Positions 7,899-17,185 are shown, numbered from the stretch's first letter. The stretch: DNA of 64,000 bases from an uncultured Clostridia bacterium (GCA_934130975.1 CAKOYU010000008.1:1-64000); one strand, 5' to 3'. The notes: generated from the sequence alone by a model not told the origin. Numbers and translations: made by a program.

Positions 7899-10522
7899 TA
7901 TTTTAGTCTTTCTTCAATGCTTTTTAGCATCTCTTGATATTTATCTAGTTTAGCTTTTTCTTCGTTTATTTTGGCTTCTGGAGCTTTATTAACGAATCCT
8001 GGATTAGCTAACATCTTACTTGCTCTTTCGATTTCTGCTACAACTTTTTTCTTTTCATCTTCAAGACGTTTTTTCTCTTCTTCAACGTCAACTAATTCTT
8101 CAAAAGGAATATAAACTTCCATTCCATTTGAAATAATTGAAATAGCATTTTGAGGAATATTATCTTTATTGTCTTGAATTGCAATTTCGTTTGCAAATCC
8201 TAATTTTTCGATAAAGGCCTTAGATTGTTCAATATCTTTATTATATTCAGTTGTAACAAAAATTAATTTTGCTTTTTTGCTTGGATGTACATTCATATTT
8301 GCTCTAACATTTCTAATTTGTGTTATAACATCTTTTAAATTTTCTATAAAGTCTTTACTTGTATCATATTCTATTGAATTATTTGCTTTTGGCCAATCTG
8401 AAACCATCAAATCTGTATCATCAGGATTTACTAATTTAGAATATATTTCTGATGTTATAAATGGCATAAATGGATGTAGCAATTTTAAGCTGTTTCTAAG
8501 TACATAATTTAATACATAACATACTTGTGCTTTTTCTTGCTTATTTTCGCTGTATAGTCTTGATTTAGCCATTTCTATATACCAGTCACAGAATTCATTC
8601 CATATAAAGTTATAAATATTTTCAAGTGCCACACCTAAATCATAATCATTGATATTTTGTGATACTGTTTTTATCAAATTATTTAATTTATTTAGTATCC
8701 ATCTATCTTCAACTCTTAAATCTTTTTCTTCTTTAATGTCATCTTCTAATGAATTAATTACGAATTTTGATGCATTCCATAATTTATTAGCAAAATTTGA
8801 TGCTTGGTCTAGTTTTTCTGGCATGTATTTAATGTCATTTCCTGCAGAAGTTCCATATAATAATGAAAATCTTAGTGCATCAGTACTATATTTATCAACT
8901 ATATCTAATGGATCAATTCCATTTCCTAATGATTTTGACATTTTTCTACCTTGGCTATCTCTTACTATTCCATGTATTAGTATATCACTAAATGGCTTTT
9001 CATTCATTAATTCTAAGCCTGAGAAAATCATTCTTGCTACCCAGAAGAATATTATATCATATCCTGTTACTAATACATTTGTTGGATAGAATGTTTTTAA
9101 ATCTTCTGTTTCATGTGGCCAACCTAATGTTGAGAATGGCCATAATGCTGAACTGAACCATGTATCTAATGAGTCTTCATCTTGATGTAATTTGGTTGAA
9201 CCACATTTTTCACATTTCTCTGGTGCTGTTTTACTTACATTGATATGTCCACATTCATCACAATAGTATGCAGGAATTCTGTGTCCCCACCATAATTGAC
9301 GAGATATGCACCAATCTTGAATATTTTCCATCCAGTTAAAATATGTTTTTTCATATCTTTTTGGAATGAACTTAATATCATCTTCTTTTACTGCTTTTAT
9401 TGCTGGTTCTGCAAGTTCTTTCATCTTTACAAACCATTGTTCAGATATTCTTGGTTCTATTGTATTGTGACATCTATAGCATTTTCCTACATTGTGAGTA
9501 TAGTCTTCTGTTTTTACAAGTGCTCCTAGTTCTTCTAACTTTTTAACTATTAGTTTACGCGCTTCTAATGTTGTTAAACCTTTATATTCTGGAACTAAAT
9601 CTCCCATTATTGAACTATCATCAAATACTTCTACAATTTCTAAGTTGTTTCTTAGTCCTGCTTGATAGTCATTCATGTCATGTGCTGGTGTGATTTTTAC
9701 ACATCCTGTTCCAAATTCTTTTTCTACAAAGTCATCTGCAATTATTGGAATTTCTTTATTCATTATTGGTAGTATACATGTTTTTCCTACAATGTCTTTA
9801 TATCTTTCATCATCTGGATGTACTGCTACTGCTATATCTCCAAGCATTGTTTCAGGTCTTGTTGTTGCTACAATTACATATTTGTCTGTGCCTTTTATTT
9901 GATACCTAATATGCCATAAATGTGATGCTTCTTCTTCAAATTCTACCTCTGCATCTGATATTGATGTATGACATGATGGGCACCAATTTATCATTCTTGT
10001 TCCTTTATAGATTAAACCTTTATTATATAAGTTTACAAATTGCTCTAAAACTGCTTCTGATAAACCTTCGTCCATCGTAAATCTAGTACGGTCCCAATCA
10101 CATGAACATCCGAGTCTACGTTGTTGTTTTTGGATTGTTCCTCCATATTCTTTTGTCCATGCCCAAGCTCTTTCTAAAAATTGTTCTCTTGTGATATCAG
10201 CTTTTGTTAATCCTTCTTCTTTTTTCATTTTTTCTACAACTTTTACCTCTGTTGCTATTGCAGCATGGTCAGTTCCTGGAATCCATAATGTGTTGTATCC
10301 ACACATTCTTTTATACCTTATTAATACATCTTGTAATGTTCCATCTAATGCATGTCCCATGTGTAACTTTCCTGTTACATTTGGTGGTGGCATTACTATA
10401 CAATAACTTTCTTTTGTTTTGTCCATTGATGGCTTAAAGTAACCTTTTTGTTCCCATTCTTTATATAATTTTTCTTCAAACTCTTTTGGATTATATTTAT
10501 CATTTAGTTTTCTTTCACTCAT
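7898..10522 (-). CDS. valS: Valyl-tRNA synthetase
   Basis: This 874-aa class I synthetase charges tRNA-Val. The HIGH signature is HMGH in GKLHMGH (51-57), and the KMSKS signature appears as GRKMSKSLGNG. The CP1 editing domain carries ATTRPETMLGDIAVAVHPDDE and GTGCVKITPAHDMND. A Cys pair plus CEKCG lies in the middle (CDECG...CEKCG), and a C-terminal coiled coil runs from residue ~800 (EEEKKRLEDEKKK), as in other ValRS. The start ATG overlaps the TGA of the upstream epimerase-like gene (ATGA), so it is translationally coupled. Both genes lie behind a T-box leader and are expected to be induced when tRNA-Val is uncharged. Confidence 0.97.
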   Translation of the reverse strand: MSERKLNDKYNPKEFEEKLYKEWEQKGYFKPSMDKTKESYCIVMPPPNVTGKLHMGHALDGTLQDVLIRYKRMCGYNTLWIPGTDHAAIATEVKVVEKMKKEEGLTKADITREQFLERAWAWTKEYGGTIQKQQRRLGCSCDWDRTRFTMDEGLSEAVLEQFVNLYNKGLIYKGTRMINWCPSCHTSISDAEVEFEEEASHLWHIRYQIKGTDKYVIVATTRPETMLGDIAVAVHPDDERYKDIVGKTCILPIMNKEIPIIADDFVEKEFGTGCVKITPAHDMNDYQAGLRNNLEIVEVFDDSSIMGDLVPEYKGLTTLEARKLIVKKLEELGALVKTEDYTHNVGKCYRCHNTIEPRISEQWFVKMKELAEPAIKAVKEDDIKFIPKRYEKTYFNWMENIQDWCISRQLWWGHRIPAYYCDECGHINVSKTAPEKCEKCGSTKLHQDEDSLDTWFSSALWPFSTLGWPHETEDLKTFYPTNVLVTGYDIIFFWVARMIFSGLELMNEKPFSDILIHGIVRDSQGRKMSKSLGNGIDPLDIVDKYSTDALRFSLLYGTSAGNDIKYMPEKLDQASNFANKLWNASKFVINSLEDDIKEEKDLRVEDRWILNKLNNLIKTVSQNINDYDLGVALENIYNFIWNEFCDWYIEMAKSRLYSENKQEKAQVCYVLNYVLRNSLKLLHPFMPFITSEIYSKLVNPDDTDLMVSDWPKANNSIEYDTSKDFIENLKDVITQIRNVRANMNVHPSKKAKLIFVTTEYNKDIEQSKAFIEKLGFANEIAIQDNKDNIPQNAISIISNGMEVYIPFEELVDVEEEKKRLEDEKKKVVAEIERASKMLANPGFVNKAPEAKINEEKAKLDKYQEMLKSIEERLK

Positions 10523-11358
10523 ATTTCCATTTCCTTTCTTTTAAAAAATTTTACATTGTACTTACAAGAAAATATTTCATTTGGTTCTAATTGTTTTATA
10601 TTTTCTTTGTCTTTAAAAATTTGATTACTATCAATTCTATCTGCTGTATTCTGCCATGGTTCTATACAGACGAAAGGTGCTCCTTTTTTTGACCATAGTG
10701 CCAGATATGGAAAGTCTGTAAAATCAAATTCTAATATTTTTTGATTTGTTTCTCTATTTTGCAAAGTAACTTTATTTGATTTTATATTTTTCATTATTAT
10801 TGCATCATTGTCAAATATATTAGCTGTTAGATGTATTTTGTTATTTTCTAAAATATTGTTTGCTTTTTCTGTATCTATTAATCCAGTTTTTAATTTTAAG
10901 AATTCTATTTTATCTTCTTTTTCTTCAAATACTATTTCATATTGTCCTGTACTATAATCACAACTAAATGCTGGATGCCCTCCTAATCCAAAATATATTT
11001 TTTTATTGTCTATGTTTTTTACTTGATATTCTACTTGTAGAGTATCTTCTATTATTTGATATATTACATGTAATTCGAATTTATATGGATATTTTTTTAG
11101 TGTTTCTTCATTATATGTTAATATATAATGATTTTCTTCAATTTGGTTAAATTCCATGTCTCTTGCAAAACCATGTTGCGACATTTCATATATTTGTCCT
11201 TCTATTTCTGTTTTCGAGTCTTTTATTTGTCCTACTATTGGAAATAGTACTGGTGATTGTCGGTTCCAAAATGTTTTTCCATCAAATAACATTTCTTTTC
11301 CATTATGTTGAATACTTGTTAATTCTGCTCCTTGTTTTTTGGTTTTGATTTTTAACAT
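10519..11358 (-). CDS. Aldose 1-epimerase family protein (LacX/YihR-like)
   Basis: The 279-aa all-beta galactose-mutarotase-fold protein begins GAELTSIQHNGKEMLFDG and WNRQSPVLFPIVGQ. Key residues seen are His in QHGFARD, His in LGGHPAF and the catalytic-type Glu in APFVCIEPW. This is the LacX-like subgroup of aldose 1-epimerases, which interconvert alpha and beta anomers of sugars or sugar phosphates; the substrate is unknown. The SD is AAAGGAG with ATG 11358. It is the first gene after the valine T-box leader and overlaps valS by 4 nt, so a sugar enzyme is under amino-acid starvation control by virtue of operon position. Confidence 0.85.
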   Translation of the reverse strand: MLKIKTKKQGAELTSIQHNGKEMLFDGKTFWNRQSPVLFPIVGQIKDSKTEIEGQIYEMSQHGFARDMEFNQIEENHYILTYNEETLKKYPYKFELHVIYQIIEDTLQVEYQVKNIDNKKIYFGLGGHPAFSCDYSTGQYEIVFEEKEDKIEFLKLKTGLIDTEKANNILENNKIHLTANIFDNDAIIMKNIKSNKVTLQNRETNQKILEFDFTDFPYLALWSKKGAPFVCIEPWQNTADRIDSNQIFKDKENIKQLEPNEIFSCKYNVKFFKRKEMEI

Positions 11359-11380
11359 CTTTTTCTCTCCTTTCTGCTAC

Positions 11381-11645
11381 GAAAAAATAACTCGCCTATA
11401 TGCTTATTTGCATAAGGGCGAGTTTATATCTCACGGTACCACCTTAATTATTATCTATTTTATTTTTGGATAACATCTCATTTTGCTTTAACGCAGCATA
11501 CGGATAATCTTAAGTTTATTGTCAGATTATCAACTCCAAAGCTACCTTCCATTTACCTTTGTTTAAGAAGCTCCCAGCCTATGACTTCTTTTCTCTGCAA
11601 AATAAGTATAAATGTACTCCTCTTTTTCTTCGTTTTTATTATTAT
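11381..11645 (-). promoter_or_regulatory. T-box riboswitch leader controlling the epimerase-valS operon
   Basis: On the minus strand the T-box core AAGGTGGTACCGTG (11445-11432) is followed directly by a terminator hairpin with a T-run (11424-11389). Upstream, 11645-11450 contains the structured stem I/II/III region, including GCAGAGAAAAGAAG and GGCTGGGAGCTTCTT, as in class I T-boxes. Uncharged tRNA binding would favour the antiterminator. From the downstream valS the specifier should be a valine codon; GTT in GGAGTTGATAATC is a candidate, but I could not prove the specifier loop by eye. Confidence 0.9.
11389..11424 (-). terminator. Conditional terminator of the T-box leader
   Basis: An 8-bp perfect stem AACTCGCC / GGCGAGTT followed on the minus strand by ATTTTTTC lies immediately after the T-box core. 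It is the regulated terminator of the riboswitch. Confidence 0.9.
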
Positions 11646-11651
11646 GCCAAT

Positions 11652-11680
11652 ATATTATCATATTATTATGTGAATTGCAA
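11652..11680 (-). promoter_or_regulatory. Promoter of the T-box epimerase-valS operon
   Basis: TTGCAA (11680-11675) and TAATAT (11657-11652) are separated by 17 bp on the minus strand, about 7 nt before the start of the T-box leader. Confidence 0.65.
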
Positions 11681-11690
11681 GTGTTTCAAA

Positions 11691-11721
11691 AAAAATTCTC
11701 TAGCTAAGCTAAAGAATTTTT
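11691..11721 (-). terminator. Terminator after the iron alcohol dehydrogenase gene
   Basis: The hairpin pairs AAAAATTCT (11691-11699) with AGAATTTTT (11713-11721), with an inner TAGC/GCTA stem. Minus-strand RNA ends in eight U. It lies 6 bp past the stop of the 11727 gene. Confidence 0.85.
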
Positions 11722-11726
11722 TATAA

Positions 11727-12890
11727 TTAAAATGCTCTTCTAAATAATTCTATAAAGTCTTCTCTTGAAACTTCTCTTGGATTACCAGGTTTGCAAGGGT
11801 CTTGCATAGCTTTATCAGCTAACATTCCAAAATCTTCTTCTCTTGCCCCAACCTCTCTAACTGTTTGAGTAATTCCAACTGATTTAGAAAGTTCAGAAAT
11901 CATCCATACAAATGTATTTATAACATCTTGGTCATTTAAATGTTCTGCATCAGGTCTACCAATTTCGCATAAGATTTCTCTAAATCTTTGTGCTGTTGCA
12001 GAATCTTCTCCATTAAATCTCATAACTGTTGGTAATAAAATTGCATTTGCTAAACCATGTGGTGTATCATAAACAGCTCCTAATTGATGTGCCATTGAAT
12101 GTACAATTCCTAAACCTACATTTGAGAATCCCATTCCAGCAATGTATTGAGCTAGTCCCATTTTTTCAACTGCTTCTTCATCTTTCTCATTTACAGCTGC
12201 TGGTAAATACTTAAAGATTAATTTAATTGCTTGCATATGGAACATATCTGACATTGTGTTGTGTGCTTTTGTGATATATCCTTCTACTGCATGTGTTAAT
12301 GCATCCATTCCTGTTGCTGCTGCAATTGATTTTGGCATAGATGCCATTAAATCTGAATCTACAATTGCTAATATTGGAACATCATGTGGATCAACACATA
12401 CCATTTTAACTTCTCTTTCTTCATCTGTTATTACATAATTTATTGTTACTTCTGCTGCTGTTCCTGATGTTGTTGGTAATGCTATTATTGGCATACCTCT
12501 GTTTTCTGTATTGGATGCACCATTTAATGATACTATATCTGCTCTGTCTGGGTTTGTCATAACTATTGATATTCCTTTAGCTGTATCAATACTTGATCCT
12601 CCTCCAACTGCTACTATAACATCTGCACATGCTTTTTTGCATGCTTCTACACCATCTAATACATTTTTGATTGTTGGGTTTGGTTTTACTTCTGAATATA
12701 CTTCATAAGCTATTCCTGCTCTATCTAATACTTCTGTTACTCTTGCTGTTACTCCGCATTCAAATAATGCTTTGTCTGTTACTACTAATACCTTATTGAA
12801 TTTTCTTTTACGAATTTCCTCTGGTAATTCTTCTCTTGCTCCTTTTCCAAAATATGATGTTTCATTTAAAACAAATTTGTTTACTGACAT
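11727..12890 (-). CDS. Iron-containing alcohol dehydrogenase, FucO-like
   Basis: This 387-aa group III alcohol dehydrogenase has NAD-binding GGGSSIDTAK at 96-105 and the family signature around residues 130-150 (LPTTSGTAAEVT). The metal ligands fall at D196 and H200 (DALTHAVEGY), H264 (GIVHSMAHQLG) and H278 (DTPHGLAN), the same spacing as in E. coli lactaldehyde reductase FucO. It probably reduces short aldehydes such as lactaldehyde or glycolaldehyde, or interconverts a primary alcohol and aldehyde with NAD(H), in the cytoplasm. The gene is monocistronic with a strong terminator. Its exact substrate cannot be read from sequence. Codon use appears ordinary but the protein is more Ala/Glu-rich than its neighbours. 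Confidence 0.92.
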   Translation of the reverse strand: MSVNKFVLNETSYFGKGAREELPEEIRKRKFNKVLVVTDKALFECGVTARVTEVLDRAGIAYEVYSEVKPNPTIKNVLDGVEACKKACADVIVAVGGGSSIDTAKGISIVMTNPDRADIVSLNGASNTENRGMPIIALPTTSGTAAEVTINYVITDEEREVKMVCVDPHDVPILAIVDSDLMASMPKSIAAATGMDALTHAVEGYITKAHNTMSDMFHMQAIKLIFKYLPAAVNEKDEEAVEKMGLAQYIAGMGFSNVGLGIVHSMAHQLGAVYDTPHGLANAILLPTVMRFNGEDSATAQRFREILCEIGRPDAEHLNDQDVINTFVWMISELSKSVGITQTVREVGAREEDFGMLADKAMQDPCKPGNPREVSREDFIELFRRAF

Positions 12891-12968
12891 ATTTTTTCAC
12901 TCCTTCTTTTGATTTTTTAAAATTTCTTTTGAATTTATATAAAAAGTTTTTAAACTTGTTATATCATT

Positions 12969-13619
12969 TTAATTTTCTGCATAATCTGATGGAATATCGA
13001 ATATCGAATCATCAACATCTTGCGTTATATTAATTTTTAATAATTCGGTATCTTCTCCATTTATTGTTTTTATATATACTAGATTATCTTTTTTATCAAA
13101 ATAAAATCTAGTTTTTACTTCATTTTCGTCAATATTTAAAGTATTAGATATCATAAATATTGAGCTCCCATTATATTCTTCGTAATTATATTTTTTTCCT
13201 CTGACCTTTTCATTTCCTCTTGAAAAGTCTTTATTCATTATTTCTTTTATTCCATCTAATAAAATTGTTTGATCAACATTATTTTCTTCGTAAACATAAT
13301 ATTCTTTTCTGTCATGTAAAATCAAATACGTATTATTATCTTTTATTAAAGTTGTTGTATGACTTTGTGTTGAGTTTTCTCCTTCTTTTGAATATTGATC
13401 TATAATTGTTTTATCGCCTTTTTGAGCCATAATTATTTTATTATTATTATTTCGTTCCATTTGAAAGCAATATGATTGACTTCCTTTTAAATTTTCATAT
13501 ATTTTCGCTAATTTCTGCTCATCACTACTCTTATTATTTATTATTTTACTTATTACAAATATTATTCCTATAATAACTAATATTACTAAAATTAGATTTA
13601 TTCCTTTGTTTTTTTTCAT
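12969..13619 (-). CDS. Unknown membrane-anchored extracytoplasmic protein
   Basis: The 216-aa protein has a basic N-terminus (MKKNKG), one transmembrane helix at residues 8-26 with no lipobox Cys, then a soluble domain of alternating strands (TTTLIKDNNTYLILHDRKEYYVYEE, split by turns). The late segment TRFYFDKKDNLVYIKTI and the overall strand pattern recall LolA/LppX-type folds common in small Firmicute lipoproteins, but I cannot name the family. It is expected to be tethered to the outer face of the membrane. It stands alone between the alcohol dehydrogenase and the FtsH-like gene, both on the same strand. A 229-bp spacer with a 17-bp inverted repeat lies upstream. Confidence 0.65.
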   Translation of the reverse strand: MKKNKGINLILVILVIIGIIFVISKIINNKSSDEQKLAKIYENLKGSQSYCFQMERNNNNKIIMAQKGDKTIIDQYSKEGENSTQSHTTTLIKDNNTYLILHDRKEYYVYEENNVDQTILLDGIKEIMNKDFSRGNEKVRGKKYNYEEYNGSSIFMISNTLNIDENEVKTRFYFDKKDNLVYIKTINGEDTELLKINITQDVDDSIFDIPSDYAEN

Positions 13620-13713
13620 TTTTATCCGACCTTCCAGTTTCTATATTCTTTGATATTATACCAATAATATTTTTTGTTTACAATATTTTTTGACAATTTT
13701 TTTTACTTTTAAA

Positions 13714-13781
13714 ATTACTATTATTTACAATTTATAACAAATATATATTTAACGAAATTGTGAGTTGTAAATAATAGTAAT
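13714..13781. repeat. Perfect 17-bp inverted repeat in the 13.6-13.8 kb spacer
   Basis: ATTACTATTATTTACAA (13714-13730) recurs as its exact reverse complement at 13765-13781 around a 34-nt AT-rich centre. It has no GC-rich core or T-run on the minus strand, so it does not look like an ordinary terminator. Function unknown. Confidence 0.7.
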
Positions 13782-13794
13782 CTTGGTAAATAAA

Positions 13795-13824
13795 AAAGGC
13801 ACAGTGGATTTCAACTGCACCTTT
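13795..13824 (-). terminator. Terminator after the FtsH-like gene
   Basis: In minus-strand RNA an 11-bp stem forms (AAAGGTGCAGT with ACTGTGCCTTT, including two G-U pairs), followed by TTTATTTACC. It lies 25 bp past the stop at 13849. Confidence 0.7.
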
Positions 13825-13848
13825 CAAATTTATATGATTCTTATGTGT

Positions 13849-15702
13849 TTATTGTTTTAGCATTGTATAGAAATCATTACCTGAAATAACACCTTTTTCT
13901 TCAAGAATACTAGAGATTTCTTCAATAATCTTAATATTTTTTCTAATAATTTCTTTTGCCTCATTATAAGCTTCAAAAATCATTTTATTTGTTTCTTCGA
14001 AAACAATTGTCTTTGTTCGTTCATCTGTCTCATTAGAAATAGTAAATGATATAGGTCCTAACTTTTCAGACATACCATATTTGATAATATAGTCTTGTGC
14101 TATTTTCCATGTCTGTTTCATATCAGTTTCTGATCCAATTGATATATATCCTAAAATCACTTCTTCAGCTGCTCTACCACCCAAATTACAAACAATATCT
14201 TTTTTTAGCTTAGAAGAACTAATAGAATTCATGTCATCACCTACAAACCATGTATGTCCTTCCATAATTCCTCTAGGAATAATAGAAATTTCTCTTATTT
14301 CTTTTTGGCTAGTAAATGCATGCCCAAGTTCATGAATTGCTGTTATATGCTTTTCTTCATCAGATTGATTTGAATCTGATTTATTGCCAAACAAGACATT
14401 CCGAATAGCTTCATCCATATCTTCTGGACAAATACAACAATGATTATTCCTAAGTTGTAATATTACAGCTTCATTAAGAATGTTTTCTAAATATGCTCCT
14501 GAATATCCACAAGTAACCTTAGCAATATCTTTTAAATTTACTTCATTAGATAATTTTTTGTTTCTAGCATGTACTTTAAGAATTGCTTCCCTTTCTTTTA
14601 AATTTGGTAAATCTATATCAATGATTCTGTCAAATCTACCAGGTCGCGTAAGTGCTTCATCAAGCATATCTGGATAATTTGTTGCTGCTATAAAAACAAC
14701 TCCATCTCTCGGTTCAAAGCCGTCAAGGCAAGTAAGTAATTGTATCAGTAATGTATTCTCATATCCTTGAGTATTTTTTGACCTAGAAGTAGCAATAGCA
14801 TCAATTTCATCAAAAAAAATAATACATGGTGAATTTTCTTTTGCATATTCGAAAATTGCTTTTAGTTTTTTCTCAGAATTCCCTACTAATTTATTTAATA
14901 TTTCTGTTGAAGAATACTGAATAAATGGTATATCAAGCTCTCCAGCTAACGCTCTAGCAAGAATTGTTTTTCCTGTTCCTGGTTCACCTTTCAATAAAAT
15001 GCCAGAAGGAATTTTAGCTCCATTTTCTATATATTTATCAACATTTAAAATACTATCTGCAACTTCAAACATTGACTCTTTTACATATTGCATTCCTGCA
15101 ATATCACTATACCTCATACTTTCATTTTCTACAATATGATTTTGAATATCTTCCTCAAAGTCATTATCCATTTCTCCAAATTGATTTTGAATATTGTCTT
15201 GAAAATCTTCTTCTATTTCATCTTCAATGATAACACAATCTTTTGAATTTTTTTTATTATAAGTGGACTCATCATCATCTTCACAAATAATTTCAACTAA
15301 TTTTATAAGAATTGATCCTAATATAATAATTTGAATAATATCAATAAAATCCCCGAACTTAAAATGATAAGATATTTCTATATCGCACTTTAAGTTATTA
15401 TTTAAATTTTGTTGCTTAGTAAAAAAATCAACAAAACTTTTCGAATCTAGAACTTGTGCAACTTCCCGTACTTCTTTGTTCTCTTCGTCTAAAAAATTAA
15501 CAGTTACTCTATCTGTTCTGTCATCTATATCAATACTCGTGATTTTCTGTGGTTCATTCTCTATCATATCTATAAGTTTAGAATATTCAACATTAGGTAT
15601 ATTGCACATAACATTTGTACTTTTACATATTATTAGATATACACAACATATTATTGATACAATTGTTAGCATTTTTTTAAATTTGCGTTTCATATAGTCC
15701 AT
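13849..15702 (-). CDS. Divergent FtsH-like ATP-dependent zinc metalloprotease
   Basis: The 617-aa protein has a transmembrane helix at ~8-27, an extracytoplasmic segment, a second helix at ~120-140 and an acidic linker (145-195). The AAA+ module has Walker A GEPGTGKT at 239-246, Walker B IIFFDEID at ~294-301 and the second region of homology LTRPGRFD. The M41 protease domain has HELGH at 457-461 and a third-ligand-type Asp at 527 (GSETDMKQTWKIA). These are the essential residues of FtsH, which degrades membrane and unstable cytosolic proteins. Sequence around the catalytic site departs from housekeeping FtsH, so this may be a paralogue with a specialised role. GGAGG is too close to the first ATG; the ATG at codon 4 (15693) is better placed. 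Confidence 0.88.
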   Translation of the reverse strand: MDYMKRKFKKMLTIVSIICCVYLIICKSTNVMCNIPNVEYSKLIDMIENEPQKITSIDIDDRTDRVTVNFLDEENKEVREVAQVLDSKSFVDFFTKQQNLNNNLKCDIEISYHFKFGDFIDIIQIIILGSILIKLVEIICEDDDESTYNKKNSKDCVIIEDEIEEDFQDNIQNQFGEMDNDFEEDIQNHIVENESMRYSDIAGMQYVKESMFEVADSILNVDKYIENGAKIPSGILLKGEPGTGKTILARALAGELDIPFIQYSSTEILNKLVGNSEKKLKAIFEYAKENSPCIIFFDEIDAIATSRSKNTQGYENTLLIQLLTCLDGFEPRDGVVFIAATNYPDMLDEALTRPGRFDRIIDIDLPNLKEREAILKVHARNKKLSNEVNLKDIAKVTCGYSGAYLENILNEAVILQLRNNHCCICPEDMDEAIRNVLFGNKSDSNQSDEEKHITAIHELGHAFTSQKEIREISIIPRGIMEGHTWFVGDDMNSISSSKLKKDIVCNLGGRAAEEVILGYISIGSETDMKQTWKIAQDYIIKYGMSEKLGPISFTISNETDERTKTIVFEETNKMIFEAYNEAKEIIRKNIKIIEEISSILEEKGVISGNDFYTMLKQ

Positions 15703-15844
15703 TCCTCCTTGTATTTGCTAATAAGTTAAATCATATAAATTTTTCAATGTTCAAACATCAACAATTATACCATATTCTTTAATCAATGTCAAAATGCTTG
15801 TTTGCAAAAATATCATAATTAAATGGCAATTGTAAGGTTTTTAT

Positions 15845-17185
15845 TTAAAACGGATCTTCAATTTCAAATTCAATTGGTTCCTGTTCTAATAATTTTAATT
15901 GTTCTTCTGTTAAATACTTCTTATCTATAACAACACTCAAAACAAATTCATTAAAGAAATTATCATTCATTATATAGTACCCATTTACTTTTCGTTTGTC
16001 TCCATAGCTATCTTCAATTTTCCATCTTTGTGGCTTATCATGAATTAAATTAACTCCTGTAAAAATCATCGTATGGTGCATACTAATATCATACAAATTT
16101 AATGCTTCTTCTTTTGATAATGTATTTAAATCTAATGTATCCTTATAATTATATAATCTAATATCTAATATTCCTGATTTTATGTCTCTGAATTTCAAAA
16201 CATGTGCTCCCATACAAACAGGAATTTTATCTTTTAATTGCTTTATTGTTAATTTTTTCAAATCCTCAATCGGTAAATTTATATATTCAACATAAGAATT
16301 TTTGTAAATATTTCCTGCATATTTTTTTCTATATACTTTATAATATTCTTTATTGTACATAGGCATATTTCCTATTTGTACAAAATTTTCTAACTTTAAA
16401 TCTAAAAATTTATTTTTAAATTCAATTGGTGTTAAAGATTCTATTCTTTTATATTTGCCGTTTTTATCTTTATATTCATAGTTGAATTTTGTTACTGGTT
16501 CTCCTAATATCTTACACAACAAAATATAATTTTCTTGTAAAAATTTATTTTTAGCTTCTCTTAATAAATTTATATTACTTCCATGTTTCTTCAAGTCTAA
16601 TAATTTTATAATATCTTTTTTTACTTTTTCAGTATATAAATACTCCACTTTTTCATAATTTGTACTTTCAACTACATTGGGATTATACGAATATGGAAGT
16701 ATTCCATATTTATTTACAATACTTACAAACCATTTCCAGTATCCTCCTTCTGAAACACAATATTTTATAATACTTTCTTTATAAAGATAATCAAACTCGA
16801 TATTCTTTAGATTTATTATGTTTTCATAAGCATTGTTTGACTTTTCTAACTTATCAAAAAAAGCAATATGATTATTAGATAATTCTAAATTCATAACATC
16901 TATGTTCAAATTTTTAGATATATTATATTTTATTAAATTCAATCCGCCAAAAATCCAACATCTTAAACTATCTTGTTGATTATATCGTTTGCTCTCTGGC
17001 AATTCGATATTAAAAACTGGTTGATTTTCTATTATAATGTCTCTATTAATGCAGGCATTCTCCAAGCCATTTTTAGTTATAGCATTTTCTATTATTTTAT
17101 TTGTTTTATTCGAATTATAAATTTCTTTAAATTTTTTGATTTGTTCTAATGATATTTGACTATCAATTTCACTCATTTCATCCAC
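15845..17185 (-). CDS. pepC: C1-family aminopeptidase (PepC/bleomycin hydrolase-like) with Asn-to-Asp change
   Basis: The length of 446 aa matches PepC (about 445). The catalytic Cys is C76 in NQQDSLRCWIFGGLN, with oxyanion Gln at 70 or 71. The catalytic His is H371 in HHTMIFTG. The third triad position, 21 residues later, reads WKIEDSYGD: Asp392 replaces the usual Asn of the ENSWG motif. The C-terminal residues IEDPF would occupy the active-site channel in PepC homologues. The family consists of cytoplasmic hexameric aminopeptidases. The substitution and the weak conservation elsewhere make activity uncertain. It follows def by 28 bp, so it may be co-transcribed with priA-def and could process peptides after deformylation (inference). 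Confidence 0.8.
   Translation of the reverse strand: MDEMSEIDSQISLEQIKKFKEIYNSNKTNKIIENAITKNGLENACINRDIIIENQPVFNIELPESKRYNQQDSLRCWIFGGLNLIKYNISKNLNIDVMNLELSNNHIAFFDKLEKSNNAYENIINLKNIEFDYLYKESIIKYCVSEGGYWKWFVSIVNKYGILPYSYNPNVVESTNYEKVEYLYTEKVKKDIIKLLDLKKHGSNINLLREAKNKFLQENYILLCKILGEPVTKFNYEYKDKNGKYKRIESLTPIEFKNKFLDLKLENFVQIGNMPMYNKEYYKVYRKKYAGNIYKNSYVEYINLPIEDLKKLTIKQLKDKIPVCMGAHVLKFRDIKSGILDIRLYNYKDTLDLNTLSKEEALNLYDISMHHTMIFTGVNLIHDKPQRWKIEDSYGDKRKVNGYYIMNDNFFNEFVLSVVIDKKYLTEEQLKLLEQEPIEFEIEDPF

Noticed and set aside
12969..13619. Lipoprotein assignment for the 216-aa protein
   Set aside because: No Cys follows the hydrophobic segment, so it is treated as a membrane-anchored protein.
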